64,000 bases of DNA from Acanthacorydalis orientalis (Eukaryota; Arthropoda; Insecta; Megaloptera; Corydalidae): the NCBI GenBank assembly GCA_034766995.1, contig CM068318.1:4721001-4785000 (forward strand), written 5' to 3'. Below, piece after piece: positions 11,831 through 24,109 of the stretch. A model generated the notes under the pieces. That model was given only the letters and a program-made list of their open reading frames with translations, searched no databases and was not told where the DNA came from. Made by a program: the position numbers and the translations under genes. How positions within the stretch are numbered: position 1 is the stretch's first letter; every line of letters begins with the position of its first letter.

Positions 11831-11899
11831 ATAAATAATTCAGAGTATAATATTTAAATGATATATTTTTGACACTTATTCCAAATACACAAACAAAAA
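11828..11899 (+). repeat. Dispersed repeat linked to (TA)n, copy 2
   Basis: This is the second copy of the repeat at 2729-2800, starting GGATAAATAATTCAGAGTAT. In both copies a (TA)n array sits directly upstream. Similarity fades after the CACAAA box. Confidence 0.75.
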
Positions 11900-12949
11900 C
11901 GATCGTTTCGATTTGTATTGCTTACATATCTAAAAAAAATTAACCGACAATACACTTATTGTATTTTAATAAATTTCAACACTAGCGTGTGTCAAGTTAA
12001 TCAAATAATATAATTTTATTGTAATATGAGACCGAGAACGGCAGTCACATGTAGACAAATAACGTTTCTAGTTTGATTTAATATAATTTTATGGACGTTT
12101 TAATCCTCTAGTAAATCCACTATAAAAACTATACATTTATCACGCCGTAATCAAGATTCCATGAATTTCTAATTAATAACATGTGTAAAACACGTCAATT
12201 ACAGAATCAACACGAGTCCATCTCTACGACGCATGTAGCGTGAAATTCTGATATCACATTAGGTCTATGCATGTAAGTCATGTGTCTCTCGGTGCAGTCG
12301 CGTACCACTGAAAAATATACAAACGGGTAGAAATAAATTGTACGTATTGAGTATAATAAGAGGTCTACTTTTTTTTTAAAAAAAATAACAAATTAATTTA
12401 AATGTTAAATTATTTATGAGACTAGTAGCGAGACAAAGCATACACCGCTGTCTATCTATGCTTTGTTGTTTGATCTTGAGGTCGTAGTCTTTAATTTAAG
12501 TCTCATCTTTGATTACAAATTTCAATTCAATCAATTTTACATATAAAATTGTTCATTATCATTTTTAATATCTAACAACAGCAACCGATCTTATTCACAT
12601 TTAATTTTTCAAACAGTATTACTGGAAAACTTACTGATATGATTTTAAAAAATTGAACCCAATTGTATTATTTTTGCTATATCTGAAAAGTTCTTCAGTA
12701 ATTGTACATATACCTTACCAGAATTTCATCATTGATTGATTTCATTAACGTGAATTTGTGAGTGTATTATTTAGAGACTAATTTATTGTATTATTTATAA
12801 ACAAAAAATACTTACGAATTTATGTCAAATATTTTAATAACAATTTTTTTGTTTGAAATTTAAAATATAGAAAGTTTAGATACAATGAACGATAAATTAA
12901 ATATTAGTTTTAGATATTTGCACATATAATACTGTTGTAAATGTTAAAA

Positions 12950-12953
<4 letters not shown>
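11900..12953. other. Non-coding DNA with a more complex stretch at 12180-12320
   Basis: Most of it is plain AT-rich sequence. At about 12180-12320 it contains ACACGTC, ACGACGCATG and a GTGCAGTCGCGTACC stretch. This is clearly more complex and CpG-containing, so it is a possible conserved non-coding element. No gene is seen. Confidence 0.4.

Positions 12954-12996
<43 letters not shown>
12954..12996. repeat. (TA)n microsatellite
   Basis: A TA run of about 43 bp. Confidence 0.95.
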
Positions 12997-12999
<3 letters not shown>

Positions 13000-15589
13000 G
13001 ATTAAATACGAAGAGAATATTGATAATTCGTTGATAAAACTTTAAAGAACCAATGAAGTTAGTTGAATACTGAAGCCATATTTATAAGAATACTAGCTTT
13101 TCTTGATCTCTCTACTTATTGTATTGTTAATAGTACTAACTACTCATAATTAATTTTCTAAATATGGTAGTCAATCAATCAGTTTGATCTTCTTACAAAA
13201 AAAAAGTTATATTCCACTTAAATAACAATTTAAATCGAAAATACCTCTATAGATTATCTAAAGAGAGAGAAGAAAGACGTAAATTTTTTGTACATACGTA
13301 GTAGCAATGAATAAAATCACTAAAATGTTCGCAGAACACAATATCAAGATCATATTTATAGCCGGAAGATATATCAATTTCACGCTACAAAGAATTTCAT
13401 ACCCCTAGAAATTCAAAGAATATTAAATATTATACGACTGCTTTGATTGTGGTTGAGTACAAGCTGGTAGAAAAATATCGTAGTGATTTGATGAAAAGAA
13501 TATATGTTTATATTCTCTTGTGATCTGATATGGTACGGCATCGACTCGAGATCATTCGATTTTTAGATACAGTTTCGCGCAACTCGTTTCAATAATAATC
13601 TGTTTGTAATTCGAACAGCAAATGTAAATGAGCACAGGCTTATATATGAATAAAAAGGGGAAAATAAGTATGTCTTTATGTGATTAACTAAAGAATAAAT
13701 AGTTTATTTATATAAGAAAAATATTTAAATTTTAATTATCGTTGGTTAGAGAGAGAAACGACGAGACTGTAACGAAAAATTGGATTTAAAAAATACACAT
13801 CATTACATAATTATGTTGGTATTTGATTTTCGAGTAAAATCCGATTAAAATCTTTCTTTATCCCACTAAACGATTTAAAAATTCCAACTGAAATTTTTGT
13901 AACATGGAAGTAATTACTGAAAGTAGATTATCGCATTTAAAAAGCGTATGAGGTTTAAAAAGTCTATTCAGAATAACAGATAGTCTTTTAAAATATTCTT
14001 AATTAAACTTTTATTATTTAACCTCCCTTTCTCCCCTATTATATATATATATATATATATGTATGTATTAAAATTTGATTGAAAATACAAATTAATAATT
14101 AAATTCTCTTAAGATTATTGCAATAAATTATTTACTCAAATGATATTAAAGATCAGAGAATCATATTTTAAATTAAAATTTGATTAAAAATATAAATATG
14201 TTCATTTGTGGATTAACAAAAATTAATTTATGAACATATAAGTTCTAAATTATGATTTTTTTTGAATAAAATATTTAAAATAATACTTGTAGGTTAAATT
14301 TGATGATAATTTCAGAACAAGTTATATTATTTATTTAATTTATAACTAGATATAAAAATAATCATCATTATCTTTTAATAATTTTAAATATTTTATGATA
14401 TATTTAAGCGGTATTTATTTAAAGTTTTGTTTCGAATGATGATTAATGTATTTTTAATATTTGAAAATTAATTTCAATGTTTAATAAATCGATCAGTAAA
14501 TAAAGACTGAAATAAATAAAAATTAAAAGAAAAGTTATATATTTTTTGTTTTAAAGTTAAACTACACTTTTTTTTGTTTAGACATATTTTTAAATATTAC
14601 TTGGGGTTGTTTTTTATTTCACAAATGACTTAACGGTTCAAACATATTTTTTAATCAAATTTACCTTCGAGTTTTGTTTGCTTGACAATAATATAATCTT
14701 CAGAGAAGAGTACATAAATTTTAATATTTCTAATCAATTCTGTAATTCGGTTTGAGACTTCTTTCGATTTACATCTTCAAATAGATTTTTGAACTGAATT
14801 TTAATATTTTTATCAGTTGAAAAATAATATGTTTAATGAGTAGCTATTTTTTGAACTAAACATAAAATTGAAAGAATGAATATTTGAAGTTTCAGGGCTA
14901 GTTAATAACTGTGATCATTGGCGTCCGATCACTGGCAATATTTAAACCAGGATGGATTGTACATTTAGGTTTAAATTATCTCTTATTTAATTATAGTTGA
15001 ATAACGAGTCCAGTGCTTAAAATATTTAATAATAAAATATAAGACTGACTGAATTGATAAAATTATTAAGCCTTGATCTGTTTTCTTGTTGTTGTCTGTT
15101 ATAAATAAATAGGATAAAACAGTCTAATAAGTAAAAACATTGCAATCATTTATTAAGATTCATAGAAATAAATTGAAATTTAGTATAAAACATGGAATGA
15201 ATTCGAAGAATAGGCATAGGAGAATGAAAATATACTAAAAACTAGTCCGTACTTTAATAGTTTCTTAAATTTTCTTTGTGTATTTGCATTTAGATCACTC
15301 ATACTTTATTTCACATGATTAGTTTCTCTACCTGTCAACCTTCTCTACCTACAATTTCAGAAATTTAATTTTGTTTTTGAAATGGTATTATCTCAGAATA
15401 TATTGGTTTAATTTTTTTGACATATAAATACTTAAAAGACTCTAATCTATATTTCTAGATGAGGTTTTTTTGACATCTTATTATTAGAATAGCAGAAAAG
15501 AGTATTTTTGTCCATTATTGCCTTTTTATGAAATTGACACTATAGTAAAATATTTATAGGGACTGTTGTAAACGTTTTCATGCTGGGTC
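12997..15589. other. AT-rich non-coding DNA
   Basis: Contains a (TA)n of about 20 bp at 14041-14060. No gene, RNA or known transposon is recognised. Confidence 0.5.
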
Positions 15590-16110
15590 GATGTTTGAAA
15601 AAATCTCCGTCCTACGCGCCTGAATAAGCATATAACATACATGTCATATCTAATATCCATTACACTTTATGTACAGGTGTGGCAAACACTCTGCATAGTG
15701 AGACCTCCTGCAGACTTTACGACAAACATTGCTATGTGCCGAAACCTGGCCAATTATTTATGTATTGAATAATTTACACAAATGAAATGGTATGTCCGGG
15801 CGTAACCGACCCGTTCGAACTGATGCTCCATGCACTCTCGCTCTGTCTTCCGTATTACGTTTTAGGGTGCATTTTTTCTTTTTCAATTCTGCATTATCAA
15901 CATTCGTACACGACCTAATCTCGTTCCATGTTTCGGTTTACAGATTTGCGTTGTCTTTTAATTACGAATCGCTCTGCAGTACAGATTTCACAGTACGATG
16001 TTTCATATTTGTAAGATCTCGTGACCTCCGTGAACTCTCTGCTGCGTTTGGCGTGTCGTTTCGGAATTATTCATTATTTATACGTTTCATATTCCAGTCA
16101 CACTTTTGGT
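15590..16110. promoter_or_regulatory. CpG-containing complex island, possible enhancer or 5' exon
   Basis: Sequence complexity rises sharply against the AT-rich surroundings. The part at about 15795-15860 (GTCCGGGCGTAACCGACCCG and onward) is the richest. A 107-residue plus-strand open frame covers 15792-16115. Its product is Phe/Arg/Ser-rich, has no recognisable domain, and is of a length expected by chance once stop codons are diluted by GC. I read it as a candidate regulatory element, not as a gene. Confidence 0.35.
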
Positions 16111-16229
16111 TTTGAATGTTTAACATAATCTGATTGAGAACGATCGAATGCATTTCAAATAAACATACAATTAACATTAAATGGAAAGCGTGGCCGTTGA
16201 GAGTGATTTGATTGATAGAACGATAGAGA

Positions 16230-16272
16230 TTCAAAACACACACATACACACGTATACACACACATACACAGA
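16230..16272. repeat. Short CA-rich microsatellite
   Basis: An interrupted run of ACACAC and ACATAC units. Confidence 0.8.
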
Positions 16273-17321
16273 TGCAGATATCTTTTCACATAAAAGTAAC
16301 ATTCATTTGAAATATAAATTTGTGTTATTCCAAGTGCATATTTTCTAATTAACATCTATGAGAATTCCATGTTTATATATGACAATAAAGTTTTAAATGT
16401 ACGTTTGTTTAATTTGATTACATTATAAAATGCTGTTGAAATTTTTATTGTTTTCTATATTAGCCGGTAATTACACGAACCATTTTATTTTTCATACAAC
16501 ACATTGTTATTGTTTCAAATAAAAACAGAAACGAGCTTGTTTCAAATAATAAAACTATGTTTTATATAAAATATTTATTTTATATGAAATTGTAATTAAA
16601 GTTACCGTCGTATTAAAATATTTATTCAAAAACTTACTTCTATTTTAAAGTAAGTTTGTATTGTTATTGCATAATATAGTTGCACAGTTCTGATAAAAAT
16701 ATTTTCTCAACAGTGCCTGTTACATGTTATTTATTTTAATATTTTTAAACAGTGTCTGTTTAATTTTTTTATTTATAAAATGTTTATTGATGTAGCCACT
16801 GAACAGTTTCGTTATTAAAGTAGATTTCTTTTCAAACTAAAGTTTTTATTTTTTATTTGAATGGTTGATTTTAATTTAAAAAGATCAAAGATATAATTTT
16901 CATCGATGTGTATCAAGGTTAGGGAAAGATTTTCTGGCCAGAGGGATAACTTTTAAGCTTTGCGTAGGCGAAATATTTTTTTTTATAAAATCTCTTTTCT
17001 CTAATGGATTTATTGTTAAGTTTCATGAAATATCAAGTTTTCAGATCTAATTATTATTCAGATGGCAACCCAATTTTAATCTCAATTCAGTCTTATTTTA
17101 ATCTGTCATTATAGTGTCAATAAGTGGTAACTGAGCTTAATTTGGTCCATGAGTCAAAGATTATCTATTTGTAATAAAATTAATATTCCTATTTCAGTTA
17201 AGTAAAAAATGCACATTTTTGTATATAAATTCGACGTGAACTCTGACCAAATTAAAAACAGTAAATATATAACGTTGTTTCTCAATTTGGACTCACTAAT
17301 CAATATATTTTTATAAATACC
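16273..17321. other. AT-rich non-coding DNA
   Basis: No gene is seen. A short hairpin (AAACTTACTT / AAAGTAAGTTT) lies at about 16630-16657. Confidence 0.5.
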
Positions 17322-17690
17322 AGGAGATCTGTCTCCTACTTGCTTTGCTCGCTGATCTCCCCTCCAGAGAAGGATATCTTCCATTGGTATCACTCACTCC
17401 CTCTTGAGACATGTTACTTGATAAATGTTAATTGTGAATTGGTGATAATCAACATGGAGTTTTAGTATAAATGGTGTTTTTTTAAAAAAAATTTAGAACG
17501 AATTTTACAATGAACAAGATGTGAGTACTCCAGTGCTTCACTGAAACTGATCACTCAAACAGATCACGTGTTTTCCATTAGCTAATTAGAACGAAGGTGA
17601 AATAATCGGAAATAAATCTTATTATCCAATCAGAACACGAATAAAAGTCATTATCTTAGAGGAGGACCGATTTTTAGTTATAGAGAAATA
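17322..17690 (-). repeat. Four-copy dispersed repeat family R, copy D
   Basis: On the minus strand it begins with ATCGGTCCTCCTCTAAGATA, as copy C does, then a GTTCTGATTGG (CCAAT-type) box, an ACACGTGATCTGTTT box and a weaker middle. It ends in GATCAGCGAGCAAAGCAAGT, as the other copies do. The middle is the most diverged of the four copies. There is no open frame of note. The class is not certain; see copy B for the best preserved internal structure. Confidence 0.65.
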
Positions 17691-18361
17691 TTAATTTTTG
17701 TAATTATTACAATATTTTATGTGGTTTCATCGTTCTAGTTCCGGTTGATTGGTCAACTATTTCTGTCACATATCTCTTCTGGGAATATATCGCACTCATT
17801 TTCATTGTGTACTCATAATTTATCTTCTTTATTCTCTAGTTGTTACTCTAAGTATATATTTTTATAATTTTCTTTGGTCTGAAGTCATTGAAAGCTTTTG
17901 ATATTCATTAGTCAGATGGTAGTTTTTTAAGATAAGAATCACTAGAATATATTGATGTATATTTTTTCTTTGAAGATGTTCACTCTTTGTTGATGTTTTC
18001 ATCTAAATGAATTCTATTGTAAACAGATTCTTGTCCTAGGTTATTAAATGATCAATTCTTATTAATAAATTGGTTCAAATAAATATATATTCTAACTTTT
18101 TGGTTTATTTTCATGTATATATATATATATATATATTTAAACATAAACCAAAAAACTTAACCTGAAATTTTTAAAAAATAATAGAATTATTCTTGAAAAT
18201 AAACACAGTTAACTGAAATATCAAAGCGTTATAGTCACGGCAAAAAGAGATCCTGTTATACGTACTGGTCAGCAATTTAACAAAATGAATAATAAAGAAC
18301 GCAAGAGAAATTAAAAAATATGTATTCCGTGTAGTTATCAGCCTCATGAAACACGAACAAC
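17691..18361. other. AT-rich non-coding DNA
   Basis: Contains a short TA run at 18116-18136. No gene is recognised. Confidence 0.5.
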
Positions 18362-18560
18362 CTACATCAAAGAACAGAGGCCAGAGTCGGCGGCAAGCAG
18401 GCCGGCAGACAAGCCGGCAAGCTGGCTGCCAAGCAGGCAAGTAAGTTACGTACGTACTATATGTCTGCTATGGCTTGGCGGCTCCCAATTCTGGCTTAGC
18501 GGCGGTAGTGGTAGTTGCATGGCTGCTGCCGAAGCAAAGCACGGGTTACGGTCGCAAATA
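18362..18560. repeat. GC-rich degenerate short repeat and island
   Basis: About 18385-18440 is built from variants of GGCAAGCNGGC: roughly GGCAAGCAGG, CCGGCAGACAAG, CCGGCAAGCTGG and CCAAGCAGGCAAG. It is followed by GGCGGCTCC and AGCGGCGGTAGTGGTAG. This is the most GC-rich repeat-like patch in the first 20 kb. A minus-strand frame reads as Pro/Ala/Cys-rich, with no known domain. It may be a regulatory or structured element. Its base use is strongly unlike its neighbours. Confidence 0.5.
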
Positions 18561-18661
18561 AAATTATGAATGCAAATTTAATTCACTCGCTGTTTAGAAG
18601 TAGCAGCAAAAAATGAAGCTTTTACACTTTATGGGTATTATTCAGATACCTCATTCAACCG

Positions 18662-18668
18662 TACATAC

Positions 18669-18732
<64 letters not shown>
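18662..18732. repeat. Compound (CATA)n(TA)n microsatellite
   Basis: About 20 bp of CATA units followed by about 50 bp of TA. Confidence 0.95.
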
Positions 18733-18735
<3 letters not shown>

Positions 18736-19251
18736 AGGGTGATGCTGCGTTCATTTAAAACTAACACGTCATACAACTCTTTTTAACTAATTTTGAAATT
18801 TTTATGTTGAACTTTTTAACGATGAAATTCATCATTCATATATTCTTCGAAAGTAATGAAGCTGAGTTTTCCGTCCGTATTCGCAGTTTTATTACTGTCT
18901 ATTCGAGTAAAACTTATGGAAATTGGGGAAAGAGTTTAAGGATTTATTTTTATTTGATTATTATACCGATTACATATGCATATATATGCGAATGGAGTTT
19001 TATTTTTTTATGCGTAACTCTTCAATAAATTTTAATTACAACGGCTCTCATGTGCAAATTTATAATTCATTATAATATAGTGGAAATATTATTTGTGTCG
19101 TTATTTGAGTGTGAAGTTAAATAGTTGTGTTTATTGACAAAGTGTGTATTTAATCTAAAATATAATTTTAATGTTTTAATATAGCTTCAATCTATTTATC
19201 AGTTCTATATTTGAATAATTTTTTTTGGTTTTAGTACATAAATATGTAGTA
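18733..19251. other. AT-rich non-coding DNA
   Basis: No gene is recognised. A 74-residue open frame (18804-19028) has no known relatives. Confidence 0.5.
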
Positions 19252-19515
19252 TTAGGTGTACACATTAATTCGGTGTCTTTTTTATAGGAAATGAATGCTT
19301 ATGGTAAAAACGGAATACATTTCAATCCTCAAAATATATACTTCATTATTTTGTGTAACTTTGTTCCAACTGTCGTGTAACTAATGAATCCCTTTTCGAA
19401 CTTTTTTCACTGTTTTAGAATTTTTTTTTGCATGTTTTATGAATCACAACACCTTCCACCAAAGCTGATCAAATCATTTCTTCCACTATGGCAGCATTTT
19501 TTTCAACTAGAATCT
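19252..19515 (+). mobile_element. Mariner-type family 2, 5' part
   Basis: TTAGGTGTACACATTAATTC is preceded by TA and followed by a CTTTTTTATAGGAAATGAAT box. The sequence then stays alignable with the element at 34632 through the GAATCACAACACCTTC and CAAATCATTTCT boxes to about 19515. No matching 3' inverted end could be found, so the element is truncated or its end is too diverged. No transposase domain is recognisable. Confidence 0.75.
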
Positions 19516-20110
19516 AAAATATTTCTAATATTTCTGTAACCATCAAAAAAAAATTATATAATTTGATCAGAAACATAAAATTCACACGAAAATGTATTTA
19601 ATAACCAAAACTTCAAAATCGTTTTGATACAAATACCTACTAAAATAAATTCATGTGAAATTATTCCAATACTAAAAAAAAGTTATTAAAATGTTTCTTC
19701 CAAGGTGAATCGACAAAAGAACCAAATTGAAATATAACCGCAATTGAAATTAAATCTCAACATTCTCATAAATATCCTTTTTCCATTCACGGTGCTCTAT
19801 AAATATTTCACAGTAGATAAAGTGAATGTTTAAATATTTCTTATCGTTTTCGACAAATCGACGGCATTAAATTGTAAAACGGAACAGCAGTTATCCAGCG
19901 AATCTGAAAATGGTAACGTGTGTTTGCTGAGAAGTCTCTTAATTTAAATTAACGTCTAGCTGATAGTTCGTGTTGGATTTTGGATGAACGATATCCGGTA
20001 TCATCGAATAGTTTTTGTGATTATTTTCAGTCAATGATGTAGTGTGGATATATAGTACTCTAAATTAACGTTTTTCTAAATTAATATTTTTTAAAATAAG
20101 TTATTAATTG

Positions 20111-20111
<1 letters not shown>
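19516..20111. other. Non-coding DNA with a more complex stretch at 19855-20045
   Basis: No gene is seen. The stretch at 19855-20045 carries several CpG sites and is a possible conserved element. Confidence 0.4.

Positions 20112-20153
<42 letters not shown>
20112..20153. repeat. (TA)n microsatellite
   Basis: A TA run of about 42 bp. Confidence 0.95.
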
Positions 20154-20156
<3 letters not shown>

Positions 20157-20159
20157 GCG

Positions 20160-20310
20160 TTATAGTTTCATAGGGCCCAGGTAAATTTGAATTATGTGGT
20201 CCCATGTACAGTTTTGTACTACAGGAATGAGTTTATTAAAGATTGATTTGAGGCATCTCTGTTGGCAGGGGTTCCAGGCAATTGTCCTTTTCGCCCACTA
20301 CTGATAATAA
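20160..20310. other. Unclassified patch with GGGCCC and CAGGCAATTG motifs
   Basis: TAGGGCCCAGG (20172), GTGGTCCC and GGGTTCCAGGCAATTGTCC stand out from the background. GGGCCC/AGGCAATTG motifs are common near ends of some hAT-type transposons. No inverted ends or target duplications could be demonstrated, so the class is left open. Confidence 0.25.
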
Positions 20311-20439
20311 ACACAAATGAAAAGTGAAATATTAGTATAATGAAACTATTTCGTGTGCGTAACAGTGATTATAGAGAATAAATAACTGGATAAAACTATA
20401 ATTAAAGAAAATAATAGATTACACATCAGACAACGATGA

Positions 20440-20720
20440 CCCGAATATCTTTTATATAATTGAAGGTAACGTCTATCTGTTGTCACCAGTAACGACGCTG
20501 TACGTTAGTGAAATATCCCATTTCGTTTTAATGATAATCTGCAGACAGTGTTTCCCTTACCGATTATTGGTAAAATCCGTTTATGTCGCATGTAACATCA
20601 AATTATGATTAGACTGCGATCGAATAGCCGCAAGTTCGTGACTAATTTGATATGCAGTGGCAGGAATATATCAAGTGATAATGGATTAGATATGACAGTT
20701 ATTATGAGTAGTTGTAGTTC
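20440..20720. promoter_or_regulatory. Complex island with homeodomain-type core sites
   Basis: Higher complexity than its flanks. It contains TAATGATAATC, CCGATTATTGG and several other ATTA cores, plus CpG sites. There is no open frame of interest. It is a possible enhancer or conserved element, suggested by composition only. Confidence 0.3.
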
Positions 20721-20929
20721 GTTGTGGATTGTTTAATAAGTATTATTTTCAAACTATTCTTCCGTTTCGAATGTGTGAGAAGCAATCGAATGAAAAATGT
20801 GCGTCGCGAAGATATATTGTCCAGGTTTCAATAAATCATGATACTTGTTTGTATTTTTTTTTATTCCATCGATGATATATTATGAATGAAAATTAGATAT
20901 AATAATCTTTCTCCCTCCCTGTTTATCCT

Positions 20930-20963
20930 TCGCCCCCCCTCTCTCTCTATATATATATATATA
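20930..20963. repeat. Compound (CT)n(AT)n microsatellite
   Basis: CCCCCCTCTCTCTCT is followed by about 18 bp of AT. Confidence 0.9.
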
Positions 20964-22835
20964 AAATATCCATACAGTCTAATAGAATGAAACAATAATT
21001 GTTAAAGAGAGATAATATTAGATAAAAGAATAAAATATACAGATGATTGGAAATAATCACTCATTAAGTGCAATTTTTCAATTCAAAAGTTGACATCTTA
21101 TTATTTAATCTGTTAAAATAGATCTATTTTCTTGTTTTAATAATTGTTTTATAAGTATTTTCAAATTATTCCCAAAGCAAGCAACTTAAATCTCATAAAT
21201 AAATTTAAAGAATTTTTTTTAAATATTTCTTTAAATCTGTGAAATATAAATTATTTAAATTCTGATAAAATAGAGGTCAGTTAAAATGTCAACTCTATAA
21301 TACAATCTGTTTAAAATGTTGTTTGTTTTTATTCAGATATTCAGAGAATATGTCAATCATATTATTGAACTTACCAACGAATCTGAGAATTATTAATGTT
21401 TGAAGTATATTTAAATAAATTCTCATGTAATAATAAAATAAAGAAGAAAATAGAAAAAATATGTTGTACATCGAACTTATAAAAGGTTTCTGTATGAATT
21501 ATTTATGATGTCTAAAACCGATTGTAGTTTTCTAGGAAAACGAGAGTCCGGAAATTCAATGTTGATTTACTTTTGATGAGGGTACGCTAATAAATATATG
21601 TAATAGTCGAAAATACAGTAATATCCTTCTCGTGCAGATATTCATAATGTTTCATTAGAAGAATTATTTTTAATCTATTTTACTCGTTTATGGATTTTTT
21701 TATAATGCTTTAATATAAAACGCCCTAACGTGGAAAAAACATTCTAAGAAGGTTATGGAGGTGGATTTTAAATAGATTTTTTTAGATAGAATTCGTTTCA
21801 AAAATATCATTGCATATTAAATTTGGTTCGATCCTTACACTGGAAGGTTAAACGAATAATAAGTTTTAAGATTATATAAGTGAATCGTTGTGAAATCTTA
21901 GTTATCTCTTTAGATTTTATTGTAAAGAAAAACAAATTTATTTAAATATGTAATTAAATAAGAAATTCACCTTGAGAACTAAACAGTAGTTTACAATTTT
22001 TTTTGAGTTTTTTTATCAGTCGTCTGGAAAGTTTCAAGTCTTTTACTTATGTTTTTTTGAATAATTTTGTAGACATGGACATTCTATATCAACTAAAACT
22101 TAAATTATTGTAAACATTATTAAGAAGATAAGTTTGACATTGAAGCAAAAAAATATGAAATCCTTTTAAAATAACTTCTCTATAATGAAATCAATTCGAA
22201 ATAGAATCATGAGATTATATTTTTATAGATAGACACAGCGTTGAGATTACAATAGGTCTCCATAATGTTCGTGAATAAACAATACAAGTTTAAATAGACT
22301 CATGCAAATACATAGAGCGAGTTCTGTGTTTATTCTGTATTCAAAGTAATGTCCACCAATTAGATAGCAATATAATTGAACAATAAAATAAATGTTGCTG
22401 TGATTTGAAAAATAAATATTTCGATTGAGTTGTTAACAATAAACAGTGCAGCAAATTCGGAAAATAATACGCCTTTAATCGTTTGTTTAAATAATTATTG
22501 TATATAATTGTATCTCATTTGAATCATTGCATTCTGTATTGTTGTTTTTGTGCAAGTTATTTGAACCGAAACATATATTATTTTGGTTTATGAAATTTAA
22601 AGAACGGAATCAAATATTGTTTGTATGAAAATGAATTTAATAACTGTAGATTCAATCTCTGAAATGAAATGTTTTATTTATCGAAACATATTTAAATTAT
22701 TTCGTAGAAAATATAATTAGTGATTTAGTTTTGAATTTATCAGATTTGGATTTATTTACAAATCTGAAATATCTAATTTTGATTTTTCAGAAAATTATAA
22801 AACGTTTTTTAATTGAACGTTTTTACAGTAGTTTT
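20964..22835. other. AT-rich non-coding DNA
   Basis: No gene, RNA or known element is recognised in this long featureless stretch. Confidence 0.5.
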
Positions 22836-22917
22836 GGTAAATTCACTCTCATAAATTAGTTATTTTTTCACCCCACAAACCAAAATTTATTTTATCATGG
22901 TTTCTGTATCTTAATAA
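22836..22917 (+). repeat. Diverged dispersed repeat family X, copy 1
   Basis: AAATTCACTCTCATAAATTA, a TTATTTTTTCACC box, a CACAAACCA box and TTTCTGTATCTT recur in the same order at 58397-58463. Parts also occur at 31465, 52765, 54690 and 62885. By eye the copies are about 70% identical. No coding content or defined ends are seen. Confidence 0.45.
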
Positions 22918-22977
22918 TCTGAGTATGAGGATATGGCCATTGAAATTCACACAAGAAATAAAAATGATCAGTAATTA

Positions 22978-23420
22978 CTGGGTTTTCCAATATGGATGCG
23001 ACTTTTTAATTTGAAATAAAACACAGAATTTGTACCAAAATTTCAAGTTTATTTATTGTAAATAATACTTGAGGGTATCCCATTTATAAATAAAAAATAA
23101 TATTGTGTAAATAAACGCCGTGTGTTTTCTTACAAGTAACCATTCTCTTGTTAAAATTTTCAATAACATACCTACACAACTGGGCCTCTATCGCACCAAT
23201 TATTCTACAGAATTTATCTTTTTGGTCAGAAATTATTTTAGGATTAATGTCGTACACCTGTTCTTTAATGTGACGCCAAAGAAAGTAGTGCAACGGTCTC
23301 AAATTATAGGATCTCGGTGGTCAATTAATGTCTCCATTTCTGAAAATAACGCGATCAAGAAATTAAGTCCTCAATGAATCAATTGTTTCACCAGCTGTGT
23401 GGCTTTTTGCACTGACTGAC
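22978..23420 (-). pseudogene. Decayed DDE transposase C-terminus (Tc1/mariner-type)
   Basis: Read on the minus strand, the region encodes VIFRNGDIN, a stop, PPRSYNLRPL, then HYFLWRHIKEQVYDINPK and a tail ending HGVYLHNIIFYL. This follows the well-known order in insect DDE transposases of the IS630/Tc1/mariner group: NGD, WPPRSxDLTPLDxFLW, a VYxxxP segment, and HLxxIIF near the C-terminus. The final catalytic Asp position (PRSxDL) is Asn here and the Trp before PPRS is a stop codon, so it is dead. The first two catalytic acidic residues and the DNA-binding domain are absent. The likely element end, GGAAAACCCAGTA on the minus strand, lies at 22978 next to TA. A 72-residue frame (23084-23302, minus) is the intact remainder. 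Confidence 0.85.
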
Positions 23421-24109
23421 TATGACTTTCTTAGAAGAAAAAATTGCATACCTATTGAAAAACTATTTATTGAACATTTTCGAGTATAAAATTTGTTTGT
23501 AATTTTCGGAACAAGAAAATTTCATCTGTAAAAGTAAACTTTTCAGATTTTAACTTTTAATAATTTATAAACTTAATTTCTTAGATATTTTAAAGTTTCA
23601 CAATTGCAAATTTTGAAAAATTAAAAATTGATAGTTCTAAATTTTAAAAAGACTGAAACTTGTAGCTGTAAAAAAATGAAATTCACATATATAGCTTCTG
23701 CATGTGAATTTTTATTTGTGTACAGAATTTTTAATGAAACGACCCTTAATTTCAATTTAAATAAATATAAAAAATTATTAATTTTGAATGAAAGTTAGGT
23801 TATGTAAAAATGTAATAAAAGGTCGAATCTATTAAGGAAATATATTAAATAATAGAGAATAAAATAAAAGAAGGAGAAAAACAAGTTATCTTACTGAAAT
23901 TGTTGGTTAAAAACGTTTCGTTTAAATGATCCGGAAAGCGTGCGCATTGCGTAAAAGAAAAAGACAAAAAAGAAAACAATTTATAAATCTCGATTATAAA
24001 TTTTGTCCATGGAGCAGAAATAGTTTTTAATCATGCGAGTACGTAACATAAATCTTTCGCTCATGTTCCCGAACGCAACTACAGCAACAAAAATTAAATG
24101 TAAGTAGTA
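23421..24109. other. AT-rich non-coding DNA
   Basis: No gene is seen. It may include further decayed transposon sequence upstream of the transposase remnant, but no motif survives. Confidence 0.45.

Noticed and set aside
20160..20310. hAT-type transposon suggested by GGGCCC and CAGGCAATTG
   Set aside because: No inverted ends, no 8-base duplication and no transposase motif; kept only as an unclassified patch.
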